From the NCBI GenBank assembly GCA_022225965.2, contig JAKJXP020000039.1, positions 349,612 to 413,611 on the forward strand: a stretch of DNA of 64,000 nucleotides, read 5' to 3'. The notes under the pieces were generated by a model, which saw only the letters and a list, made by a program, of their open reading frames with translations, was not told the DNA's origin and ran no database searches. Source of the DNA: Diatrype stigma. Lineage: Eukaryota; Ascomycota; Sordariomycetes; Xylariales; Diatrypaceae. Both the position numbers and the translations under genes were made by a program. How positions within the stretch are numbered: position 1 is the first letter of the stretch; every line of letters begins with the position of its first letter. This document shows, piece by piece, positions 22,043-35,912 of the stretch.

Positions 22043-25000
22043 ATGTCGACCGATGCGACTGCCGGAATGGAGCCGCCCGATAATCACCAGCCGCAGCCGC
22101 AACTGGTTCCAGGTCCTGCTCACGACGAGATGGCAAATGAACCATCCACCACTGCTATCGATACGAACGACATAACTATGAAGAACGATAAGGACCATGA
22201 TAATAGTTCTAACCCTCAGAAGCCCACCGGCCTTCATTCGCCACCCGATAGTAACAATGCGATGAAGCTCGATACTAGCGACGACTCGGACCTCAGCGAC
22301 TTGGAGGATCCCGCTCCCGACCTGCACCCACCACCACCACAGGGAAACCCCCCAGCTGCTGAACCCCAGGAAGAAGACGAGGATATCGGTGATGTCCTCC
22401 CTGATCATTGGTCGGGAAATGTCCCTGTGTTCAAGCCGGACATGCACCAGTTCAAGGATTTTAAGAAATTCGTATGTCGCACCCGCTTTCTTCTGCCCTC
22501 GTATCATTTGCAGTGTGACTGACTCGTTACTACAGATGGCAAAGGTCAATCCATACGGCATGAAGTCTGGTATCATCAAGATTATCCCTCCCGAGGAATG
22601 GAAAGAGAAGCTTCCTGCCTTGGACGACCTCGTAAAGCAGGTCACTGTCAGACAACCGATCAAACAGGAAATCATGGGCACTAATGGGACCTATCGACAA
22701 GTCAACATCCTGCACCAACGATCATACAATCTTCCACAGTGGCGCCAGCTCTGCGACCAAAGCGAACATCAACCTCCCGCACGACGAGGCGAGAGGCGTG
22801 CCCATCAGGAAAAGCCGAAAGCTGCACCTCGAACACGAGCCGCCGCATCGGCCACAACCCGCTCATCGTCCACTTCTAGGAGACGAGGACGAGGCGGTCG
22901 TGGTCGAGGCAAGAGAGGCTCTGCTAAGGACAACGTGGTGGACTCAGAGGAACGCCCAATGACACCTGTTTCACCAAGACCCATCGAGTCGGTGGAACAA
23001 GACCTCAGCACGCCCTTGGATGAGGATGAGGACGACACCCCAAAGGTTGGCCGGATGGGTGCAGTTCGGCAGGCTAAAGATAAGACGCAATCTATCTCGG
23101 CCAGAAGGAAATATGCGAGACGCGAAGCATCAGCTAGAATCGACGAAGAAGCATTCAAGGAGTTTGATTACAAAATGGACATTTCGGACTATACCCCAGA
23201 GAGATGCGAAGAGCTGGAACGCATTTACTGGAAAACGCTGACATATGCACCCCCCTTGTACGGTGCCGACCTACCAGGAACCCTCTTCGACGAAGACAAC
23301 GACACGTGGAATCTCAACAAACTTCCGAATTTGCTGGATGTGCTCGGTACTAAAGTTCCTGGAGTGAACACTGCATATCTCTACCTCGGAATGTGGAAGG
23401 CAACTTTCGCATGGCACCTCGAAGATGTTGATTTATACAGTATCAACTACCTTCACTTTGGTGCTCCCAAGCAATGGTACAGCATTTCCCAGGGCGATGC
23501 TCGTCGGTTTGAAGCTGCCATGAAGAGCATCTGGCCTACAGATGCCAAAGCTTGCGACCAGTTCCTTCGCCACAAAGCCTTCTTAATCTCCCCAAATCAT
23601 CTACAGCAGTATTTCAACATCAAGGTTAACAAGTGTGTCTCGTATCCTGGAGAATTTGTCGTTACCTACCCCTACGGGTACCACTCTGGGTATAACCTGG
23701 GATACAACTGCGCAGAGGCTGTTAACTTTGCCCTGGACTCCTGGTTGCCTATGGGGAAAATTGCCAAGCGATGTGAATGCGCCCAGGCCCAGGACAGTGT
23801 TTGGGTAGATGTGTATGAAATAGAGCGCAAGCTACGGGGTGAGGAGACCGATTACGAAGAAACAGAAGAAGAGGACGAAGATGAAGAAGAAGATGAGGAC
23901 GATGACGATATCGATAGTAACGTGGCAACACCGCAAGCCACTAATGTGGCGTTCAGACAGGCTGGACGGAAACGTAAGCGCACTGCAGCTGACAAGGGCG
24001 AACGGAAGCCCGGCCGGAAGATGAAGAAGATACGGCTTCGCGTTAAGAACCATGTCGAACCTCCTTGTTGTCTCTGCCCACACGACATACCCGGCACAGA
24101 AGTATTGCCTACCGACGATGGACGCAAGGCTCATCGCATTTGTGCTTTGTATAGCCCAGAGACTTGGATCGAGACGGTCGACGACAAAGAGGTGGTTGCA
24201 AATGCGGCGGAAATAAGTAAAGCTCGATTGGATCTGAAGTGCTTGTACTGCCGATCTAAGAGGGGTGCTTGCTTTCAATGCTCTCATAAGAAGTGTGCCA
24301 GATCCTACCATGCTACCTGTGCAGCAGCTGCCGGCGTCATGGTTGAGGAAGGCGAAGTTCCAATATTTGGTGAAGATGGCACTGAATATAAGGAGCAAGC
24401 ATTTGAATTCAGTTGCCGTTTCCACAGGACAAAACGAGACCGAAAGCGAGACGGCAACATTTTGGATGGTTGCCAGAGAACCCGACAAGCTGCCGCCGCT
24501 CTCAAGAAGGGCGACATCTGCCAGCTGCAGTACTACAGGGGCGACATATTTGCCGGCGTTATTGTGGAGAATCGTGATGATGAAGAAACGTTCCTCGTCG
24601 ACATTGTTCCAAATGGGTATGGAACTTATAATGCCATTCGCTGCGGAGCGACATCGATGCTAACATTCATTAGGGACCGAGTTGAGGTTGAATGGAAGTG
24701 GCTCTTACTGCCAGATCCGGCTGACTACCACCTACCGAAGGCTTCGGCGAATGCTATTCCTATGCCAACCTCACGCAAGGCGAAGGAGAAGATCAACGCC
24801 ACCAAGAGGCAGACAGAGGAGCTTCCACGGGCTGACTCTCCATTCGTCGACGGGTTTACTTGGGCCGAGTTCAATGCCCACAGTTGTACCAACAAAGCAC
24901 AGGTCAAAGTGGACCTTTCGAAAGAGAACCAAATATGGTACTACCTTGGACGAAATTCGACGGAAGCCCGGGCTCAATATACAGAGGATCCGAAGAGACG

Positions 25001-27503
25001 TCGACACAATCCTCGAAGTAATTACCTGGACAGCATTCCTCGTCTACCTGCCCCTCCGCCTCAACCTCGCAAGTCCCACGGCTTCACGTTTGCTGCGCAC
25101 ATAAACATGCCTGCATCTTCTCGCCTAACCAAAGCGGAAAAACCTTACGAGTACAAACCGAAGAATCCCATCACCCCTTCCTTTGTACCGTCTCCGTATA
25201 CGGCACAGCAATTCATGCCACGGCCCCCACCGTATACTACGCAGCAATTCGTACCGAAGCCCTCGCCTTATCCATCGCAACAGCCCGTACCAGTGCCACA
25301 GCGGTCGCTATTTACCCCCCAACAGTTTGTTCCTAAGCAGAATTACGCGACGACTACATTTGCGCCCAAGACCCTGCCTGCGAAAGCTACTCCGCCACTT
25401 AATCAACCTCAACCTCCATGGGCGCAGTCCCCGCAAGCCCAGCCGCAAGCCCAGCAGCCTTCACCAATACAACAGTCGCCACAAACGCAGCAACATCCTC
25501 TCATGTACCAGTCTACGAATCTTCAGCAACTCTCGCAAGCTCAGCAGCCTTCGCGAGGCCAACCTTTGCCGAACCAGGTTTCACAAGCCAACCATCAGTC
25601 CCAGAACCAGTCTAACAAGCCTACACAGGCGAAACCTTCGCAAGGCGGGCATACGAGGAATAGCCAATCTCTCAATATACACAAAGGTACGGCCCGCCCA
25701 TTTGGTGAGGACTCGCGATTTAGGACATCTTCATTCTCCTATGGCTCCAGCCGATTTGAGACGAATACCAAGTCACCATTCAGCCACGGGTTTACGCAAC
25801 CACCTGGTCTGGGACCATCACCGTCACGGCAAAACGGGCAGCTTTTCCAAGCTCAAGCTAGAGCACGGTCAAGCTCGTCTGCCTCTACCAAGTCTTTCAC
25901 CACGCCTATGACTTCATCTGTCATTAGACCGTCTTCGTCTGCGTCTAGCCAAGGTACTGCAGGACAGAACGTGGTTCAGTCCCAACCAGCAAACATCGGA
26001 ACTGCGAACAAACCTCCAAGACCAAGTGTTGTACAGAAATATGCCTTTTTCCAGGTGCACCACAATCGGTAAGCTTCCCTAATGCTTCTTCTGCCTGTCA
26101 TGACTAATGCATTACTTTCCTAGGGATTCTACGAAATACCGCACACCCTATGCGCCATGGGGCGGTTTTACTAATGGCTACGAGGGAAACCTCCGGGCTC
26201 ATCTGATGAGGACCCCGGATGCTTTGTTTGGCATCAAGAAGTCGTCAATAGGGTCAAGCAACATTTCAGGCGGAGCATCGTCCGTTATGCGTTACTCATT
26301 CAGTAATGATTCGTCAGCAAGCGTGATTGCGACTCCATCGCCTGTCTTGAGGAATGGACATTATCACAACCTAAACACCTCAAACTCGGCTCTGAATGGG
26401 CCAACGTCCTCGATTAACGCACAGGGACCGACTACCCCACAAGCACTTCCCATAAGCACTTCGTCTAGTCATCGTGGACTCTCGTCGAGCATACTACCAG
26501 GTGCACCAACGACACCTCGGATCAAATCGGAGCATCATCATTCACCTGCCTCTGTGAATTCTTGGGACCTGGGCCAGACCTATGCATCCAATTTGCACCC
26601 TGCTTTGCAAGGACATATACGAATGGAATTGATGAGGAGGCAGCAGATGCTAGATACAGAGATGATGGCTTACCAGGAGCAAGCTAAGGACCCCATACCG
26701 CCTGTGAATCCAGCACCGCAGTCGGCGGCCACTCCCCCAGTCATGACAGACAGAGTACAGACTACCACGGCAACCAAGCAACTGGTAACCGAGCCTCGAG
26801 GGCCGGGTAGCGATCAGAAAGAGAACCCTAAAGATACGAGAGCTTCGCAAGCAGGGAAGGCCCCGAAACAAACATATATACCTCCGCCACGGCCGTGGGA
26901 AGCGCTTCGGAAGACGCCACAAACTGGGACTACACCGTCTCCAACTACCACAGGCATGAGAGCGACCCCGCCGGTAGCAGCACCTATGACTCCTATTAAT
27001 TATGCGCCATTACCTGCCGGCACACCCATCTCAGCTTCTGGGCCATTCATGAACGCCCCATCAGGTGTGACTACACCCGATGCATCAAACGATCCATTTC
27101 CGTGTTTGTCTGATGCTCCTGGACCTTCCTTTTGCCCTTCCAACCCGGGCAGTCCCACTGTTGCGACGGTCCAGGAACAAGCTCCGAATCCGCTCATGAG
27201 TTATGGAACTGGATTTCCAAGGCAGCCGCCAAATCAAGGGGTCCAGCCCAGAAATGTAAGCGGACCTTTCTGGCAGAAGTATCCGCAGACAGTGCCTAAC
27301 AGCGACAACAGCCTTCGCCCACATCAGCTCAACCAGTCATACCACCCGCATCAGACGTCCTCGCAGAACCCACCACCATCAAACCAGTGATGTCGAATGC
27401 CTCTCCCACCCATACGAGAGAGATCCCGGAAGTATCGGAGGAGTCTATGGAGCTGGTCGAAAACATCATCAACAACGCCATGAAAGCGAGTAGCTCGCGC
27501 TGA
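22043..27503 (+). CDS. JmjN-JmjC-PHD histone demethylase (KDM4/Rph1 family)
   Basis: Predicted nuclear Fe(II)/2-oxoglutarate demethylase of trimethylated H3K9/H3K36. Exons 22043-22471, 22536-26068, 26124-27255 and 27312-27503 give 1761 residues. The JmjN motif (VPVFKPDMHQFKDF then PYGMKSGIIKIIPP) is split by intron 1. JmjC spans about 395-545; iron ligands His437 and Glu439 (WHLED) and His526 (YGYHSGYN) are present, and the 2-oxoglutarate lysine context HFGAPKQWY is intact. An acidic stretch follows, then an extended PHD unit (CCLCPHDIPG to FSCRFHR, about 655-775) and a Tudor-like segment (KKGDICQLQYYRGDIFAGVI). The rest is a long Gln/Pro-rich disordered tail. The last intron (56 nt) removes an early stop and adds 64 codons. 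Upstream of PRP43, same strand. Confidence 0.93.
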
Positions 27504-28493
27504 TAGCAAGACCTATCACCCAAATCAGAAAACTAATCTCTACAGGCGCCGATTTTTGGCAGAGGGTAGTTGCAGGGTGTACGGTTACTGGCATGGAGTT
27601 TGTACGGTTCCACTCATGGATTATGATAGACCTTTTGCAACAGCATGGAAATGCCATCACTGGCCTGTATAACCCTAGCATACTAACCAGGCTGGGGCTG
27701 TTGATATCCAACACAATGTGCTAAAGGCTGGCTGGCGTATGGCTCGGAGTCAAGGAAAAGGGACATGACCACATTCAAAACGTCTTACTGCTTATACCTT
27801 CGTCTATTTTTACAACATGAGCTACGGTACGCATTGGGTTTTTTTTGCTTTCGTACTTGATAGTAGTGTAGCAAAAGTGCATGGCAGAAGACGTGGTATA
27901 AGTGCTACCTTCCCTTCTGCCACGCATTGGTGTTGAATGAATATTATTCTTATATCAAGCCTAATTAATTATATAAATGTGAATAAATGTGAATTTCAGG
28001 GGGTGTCGTACGTACTGCTATGGCTGAGGGAGTAGGTAATCGGCATATAGTCCCGGCCTAATTGTGCCAGGAGCTCCCGTCATTGCACAGTAATAGTACG
28101 TAGATACTTCCATTAGTAAGGTAGGTATGTAAGGCGACTGGAACTCCCTGAACTCCAATCCCTCTACATACGCCTGATACGTACATCCTCCTACCTTATC
28201 GTTATCGCCCTATCGCCATTGGTGAGCGTGCAACTACATAAGTACCTAGGTGGGTACCTGGTGATGATCTAGTCAATTAGAGGTTAGTCCAGCCTGTCGT
28301 GCCTGCCAGGCCTGCTGCTCCTACATTACATCGATAGAAAAAAGTTCCCGACATCAATTGCGCTCCATTCTTTTCTTCAGCCTCGTGATTCCGAATCTGC
28401 GATCCTCAACCTCAGCCTCCATTCTATCGTCGTCGCATTGGGGACTACCTAATCCATCCCTCAGAACCGATTCTAGCTGTTCTTGTTTACAAA
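27504..28493. other. Intergenic region between the demethylase and PRP43
   Basis: The demethylase 3' flank and the PRP43 promoter. It includes several GGTAGGTA/TACCTAGGTA-like short motifs near 28110-28260. No gene is seen. Confidence 0.55.
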
Positions 28494-30960
<2,467 letters not shown>

Positions 30961-31676
30961 AATGCAGCCGAGGCGTTCGTGGGCTGCGCTTTGGATTTGG
31001 ACCCGTATCTTGCTGCTCTGTAGAAAGCTGCAATTACTATGCGGACCATGTACCAGTAGATTACTAGCATCCTTGGCAATAGACCAAAGACTAAGGGAAC
31101 ACTGGCGCTATAGTTAGGGGCTTTGGTATAAGGTCACTTAACAGTCGAAAAACCTTGCTGGGTTTATATCAATCACGCATGCTAATGGGCATACCCTATT
31201 CGGGATGCAAATATATGCGTTCAAGGTACTAAGGGGTTTAGTATGGCTTACTTTGGAACTTGGGTGAGAACTGTCGTGTATCTTTAGATAATAGAGAATC
31301 AACTAGAACCAGAACGACTCAAAAGACAGCAGTAAGTCACCACCGCGATCCAAACCCCCCCTATCCCCAATTTCAGACCCTACAAGAATTCGTAAGAAGT
31401 AAAGCCGAAATAAGGTCACTCCAGGCTACCGATGCTGTCTACCATGCACAGCCTGAGAGGAACAAGTATAAAAAACACGTGAAGAAAGTAATAAAATAAC
31501 AGTAGATGCAGGAAATCCTGTTTCCCTTGTTCCCTTCAATTTCAATCGGCCCCTCTCGAGAGGTAGAAGCAGTATGCTTCTCCCCCCACCCCCCTCCCCC
31601 CTCCCCCTTTTCCCTACCTAGCTCCACCACCACCTATCGACTATCGAGTACCCGGCGTTCTAGTCTCCTCCTCTCC
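30961..31676. other. Convergent intergenic region PRP43/small basic protein
   Basis: 3' flanks of both genes, with a long C/T-run tract at about 31568-31612. No gene is supported. Confidence 0.5.
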
Positions 31677-32099
31677 TCATCCTCTCCGGCTCCGGCTTCC
31701 CTTCCCATCCGTCCCGCGCATCCTCCTCGTCCCCGCCGCCTTCTTCCCCGGCCGACCCACGACCGCGCCCGCAGCTTTCTCGGCCGCCCCTACCGCCTTG
31801 TCGCTCACCAGGTGCGGCTGGCGCTTCTGGTGGTGGTGCCGCCGCGGCTGCGCAGCGGCGTTGGTAGTGCCGGTGTTGGTGCTGGTGCTGGTGCTGGCGG
31901 GTTTTCGAACCCCGGCGCCTGTGCTTGTGCGACCGCTGCCGGTGCCGGGTTTCCGGCCCCGTCGCGCACCGCCTGCTGTTGTCTTCGTGGCGGTGGTGGT
32001 GGTGCCGGTGGTAGACCTGCGCTTGCGCTCGGGCCCCGTCGATACGGTTGTGTGGACGCGGGGCCGGGAGTTGCCCGTTGTGGAACGTGTTGAGGCCAT
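31677..32099 (-). CDS. Small basic low-complexity protein of unknown function
   Basis: Single exon, 140 residues, strongly basic with Thr/Ser/Gly/Arg-rich sequence. An AT-hook-like core ARRGRKPGTG (about residues 45-54) and a C-terminal block VGAAEKAAGAVVGRPGKKAA followed by GTRRMRGTDGKGS are the recognisable parts. From memory, the GTRRMRGTDG-type ending recurs in small fungal proteins with no assigned function; I could not check this. Immediately upstream on the coding strand is a perfect CAA trinucleotide run (32100-32124 as GTT on the plus strand), which probably lies in the 5' leader. GC-rich frames are open on the other strand too, so the call rests on the C-terminal block. Confidence 0.6.
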   Translation of the reverse strand: MASTRSTTGNSRPRVHTTVSTGPERKRRSTTGTTTTATKTTAGGARRGRKPGTGSGRTSTGAGVRKPASTSTSTNTGTTNAAAQPRRHHHQKRQPHLVSDKAVGAAEKAAGAVVGRPGKKAAGTRRMRGTDGKGSRSRRG

Positions 32100-33496
32100 T
32101 GTTGTTGTTGTTGTTGTTGTTGTCTATGTTTGCCCTTGGTTTTGATGTGGTTTTAGTTTATTCGTTACGGCTCGAATGTTGAAGAAGTGATGTTGATGGT
32201 TCTTTTCATGCAACGATCCCAGAGCAATCCCTCGGGGGTCCTAAGACCAATATAACTACCTGACTGAACTACTTACTTCATGCTAATAGTCTCGTAGTTG
32301 GCCACCTTGAGAGCTAGCCTGGCCAGCTCATCAAGGTATGTGGTCAGGTAGTCATACCTCATCGCGCACCACGTAGGTACACGTAGGTAAGTGAAGCAGA
32401 CCGCAAATGAGCCATGCTATAGCCTGCCTGGCGGTCTCATTGGTGTATCATATCCCAACGAATATTGATGACGTAGCTAGCTTATAATGCGGCTACCCCT
32501 GTCCCCTTTCGAGCCTACAGGGGTCGGGGATTGGTCTTTATAACTTGGATGTTCGCTCCATGGTTATTGTGTCAATGCCCGATTCGCAACGATGTTGGGA
32601 CACGAGGTAGTGAGTGACAATTGTCTGTGTCTGGAACTCCTGTCGGTCTTTCCCGCAACTACACCTGGATGAGCCCATTCTCAATGATATCACCGGTTCC
32701 TGGAGATATAAGCGACAGATACTTACCAAGACTCCAGGATCTACTCATGCGCCTAGAGCATAAGAGGCACTAGAGCGGCAGTCAGCAACGGCACCTTATC
32801 TTCGGATGCATCGTCTCTCGTGCTTCACGCACATAATAACGGGGCCTAGCCGCACATACATATGTATAGATACCCCGTGCATATACTGCTACTATACTGC
32901 ATACGTTATACTATACTTTCTTCCCCTCAAGTGTGAGCGGGGCTTTGATAAGAGCTTCCCCCACGATCTCCTTTCCGTCGGCGTCGCATCCGACGACGCT
33001 ACCGACAGCGCGGGATTACTATGTAGGTCGTTCGTTCCTCGGCTCTTTGATTCCTCTCTTGACACTGCACACACCGGATCGGCCTGGCCCGAAAGGCTTT
33101 CCGAGGGGACAAAGTGATATTGAACCTTCTCGCTTTGCCGAGCCTCTAAAGCCCAAACTATATCCGAATCATGCATGTCTCGGCAGCAGCCCGCAAGCCT
33201 AACCACGGCTGAGCTCCAGCCGCCTGCCATGATAAGACAAGCAGGTGGGCTGGCGGTACGAACTCTTAGACACGGATATGACTACGAGCGACCTCGGGGG
33301 TTATCCTCTGTAAGCTAGACATGCATGTACATAAGTATATATGGTAGACATCCAGCGCCCTCGTATTTCCAGAAGCCGTACCGACTGGATAGGGCTGTGG
33401 CGACGATTTCACTTAGTCTACGACTGCCTGCGGTTGAGTGACTCGCAACTAGGCGGCCGGCTAGCTAAGATGGGGTTCTTCGATCACCAGGTTCGT
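32100..33496. promoter_or_regulatory. Divergent intergenic region small basic protein/amidase
   Basis: Begins with a trinucleotide run (GTT units, 32100-32124). The remainder has normal composition and should hold the promoters of both flanking genes. No coding region is supported. Confidence 0.5.
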
Positions 33497-35912
33497 ATGC
33501 CCAAGCCCCTGCGCTCGTTGACGGCGAGCCTGCTCTGCGCCTCCCTCGCTCTCGGGCTGCCCACCGCTACGAAGCGCGCGCCCTGGAAGCACGTCCAGAT
33601 CACCACCTACGGCGACGTAGCCTTCGGTCTGGGGAACGTGACCTACCTAGCCAACATCCGGCACCCCAAGGCGGCTTTGAGCGGTGATTGCTCTGCGGTT
33701 GCTTCCGTAGTTGGCTCCTCTCTGGTGCCTCTCACCATCATCTTCGCCGAGGCTGATGTTGTCACGGGCGCGCACCTCGAGGATGTCGTTGCGCGCTACC
33801 TCGAAGGCGACGACGTCTTCTCCGAGGATTTCCTGGAAGGCGTGCTTGTCGCTTACAACGGCACCGGCTCCACGAGCATGCTGGATGACAGCGCCCTGGA
33901 GTATCTGAACAGCTTCGGGCCCAACCACCTATTTCTCGATGCGAAGTTTAAGAAGAGCAACGGGTGTATGTTCATGTTTAATCATCATCTAAGAGACGGA
34001 ACGTCTCATTGTCTCCCTGCCCTTTTATTGATACACGCATACGCAGCCGAGCCGCTGACTTGATTTTGTCTCGCTGCTATATAACTAGATTCTTCCGAGG
34101 CATCGGTGAGCTACATTTCCGGATTGGGCGGGATCGAACTCCCGCCTGGCCCGTACGCCGCCTCGATATCCCCCAGCTCCATCGCGCTAGGCGCCGTCTA
34201 CCGCCTCTACCGCGACGCGTACCGGGACTTCCTGTACGGAACCTACGAGTCTGGAGATGGACAGGGGCCGGCGACCTTCCGCGGCGTCGAGATCTTCCAG
34301 CCCCGGTCATGGGACCCGCTGATCCCCGTGCCGTCGCGCATCTACGCGTGGGGCGACCCGCGGCCCCTCGCCGGCCTCCGCGTCGCGATCAAGGACCTAT
34401 TCGACATGCGGGGCCTCGTGACGTCGGGCGGCAGCCAGGCGGTAAGCAGCTCTTAGAATAATCCGACCCCTATTTCAGCTCCGTTTGTTCGAGAACCGGA
34501 AGTTGTTTTTCCTTCGCTCCTGAAGTGCAATCTACGACTCTCAAGTCCACCTACTAGGCTACCCAGAACAAGAGCGGAAAAGGTAAGCAACCAGGTATGC
34601 TAACCCTCCACAGTGGGCAGAGATCACAGAACCGGCCAACGAGACGGCGCCCTGCATCCAGCGCATCGTCGACCTGGGCGGCGTGCTCGTCGGCAAGTAC
34701 AAGCTGGCGCAGTTCGCGTCGGGCGCCAACCCGTGGGACTGGCAGGACGAGCTGTACCCGTTCAACCCGCGCGGCGACGGCTGGCTGACGTGCTCGGCCT
34801 CGTCGTCCGGCGGCGGCTGCGCCGTCGCCGCCTACGACTGGCTCGACTTCGCCATCGGCTCCGACACGGGCTCGTCCATGCGCCGCCCCGCCGCCGTCTC
34901 GGGCGTCTACGGCAACCGGCCCAGCCAGGGCCTCATCACCCTCCGGGGCGTCATGCCGCTCGGCGCCGCCACCGACACCGCCGGCGTCTTCGCCCGCGAC
35001 CCCATCGCCTGGGCCCGCTTCGCGCGCCACTGGTACGCCCCCGAGCTGCACGAGGACCCGGCCGTCACGGGCCTCTCGCCGCTCCCCGCCTCCCCCCCGG
35101 CCCCCGGCGGCCTCCCCCAGCGCCTCCTGTACCTGACCGACTACCTGCCGCTGGCGAACCCGGCCGCCGAGGCGGTGCTGCAGCGGTTCCTCGCCGACGC
35201 CGCCCGCGTGCTCGGCGGCGGCGGCGGCCTGGCCGTCGAGCACGTGAACCTCACGGCCGTCGTGGCGGCCGCCGACGACAGCGTGCCCAAGTACGACGCG
35301 CTGAGCGACGCGCTCGGCGTGCTGGACTCGGTCACGCAGTGGGAGGCGGTGGGCAAGCCGCTGCTGGCCGCGTGGGCCGAGCGCCACGGGGGGCGCTTCC
35401 CGCCGGTCGACCCGGCGCGCCGCCCGGGCTGGCGCGCCTACGACGAGCGGTACTACTCGGCCGAGCGGTACGCGGGGGCGCTGGCGACCAAGCGCGCCGC
35501 GGTCGACTGGTTCGAGGCCGAGGTGCTTCGCGCGGGCGGCGCCGCCAGCAGCTGCAGCGAGAGCGTCATGGTCTGGGACATCGGCACGGGGGGCGTGCCC
35601 AGCTACCGGGAGCGGGCGCTCGTCGAGGCCGGGGTGGCGGCGAACGGGGCGGCGGCCTTCCTGGCCGTGACGCCGGCCGGCGCCGGCATCAACGGCGCCA
35701 ACCTGTGCCCGATCTACGGCTGCGTCGACATGACGATCCCGATCGGGCAGGTGCCGTACCGGAGCAACGTCTCGCTCGTCGAGGAGATGGTGCCCGTCAC
35801 CGTCAGCGTCGTCGCGCGGCGCGGCTGCGACTTCATGCTCTGGGATATAGTCGAGAGGCTCGCTGAGGAGGGCGTGCTGAGGACGGTTGGGACGGGCCGG
35901 ACGGCGTTTTGA
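33497..35912 (+). CDS. Secreted amidase-signature hydrolase with Arp1-like N-terminal domain
   Basis: Predicted to hydrolyse an amide bond; substrate unknown. Exons 33497-33965, 34089-34441 and 34614-35912 give 706 residues. A signal peptide is likely ([20 protein letters not shown]). Residues 30-235 resemble the N-terminal domain found on many fungal amidases (annotated as scytalone dehydratase-like Arp1 N-terminal). The amidase domain has all three catalytic residues: Lys258 (AIKDLFD), cis-Ser338 (SASSSGGG) and nucleophile Ser362 ([12 protein letters not shown]). Introns use GTATGT and GTAAGC donors and keep frame. The start at 33497 was chosen because it places the signal peptide at the N-terminus; 33470 is possible. 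Exon 3 is extremely GC-rich, opening long false frames on both strands. No biosynthetic cluster surrounds it. Confidence 0.88.

Noticed and set aside
34554..35866. Long open frames on both strands over amidase exon 3 (34613-35866 +, 34554-35387 -)
   Set aside because: Shadow frames caused by extreme GC content; Arg/Ala/Gly-rich without domains, while the real frame carries the amidase catalytic residues.
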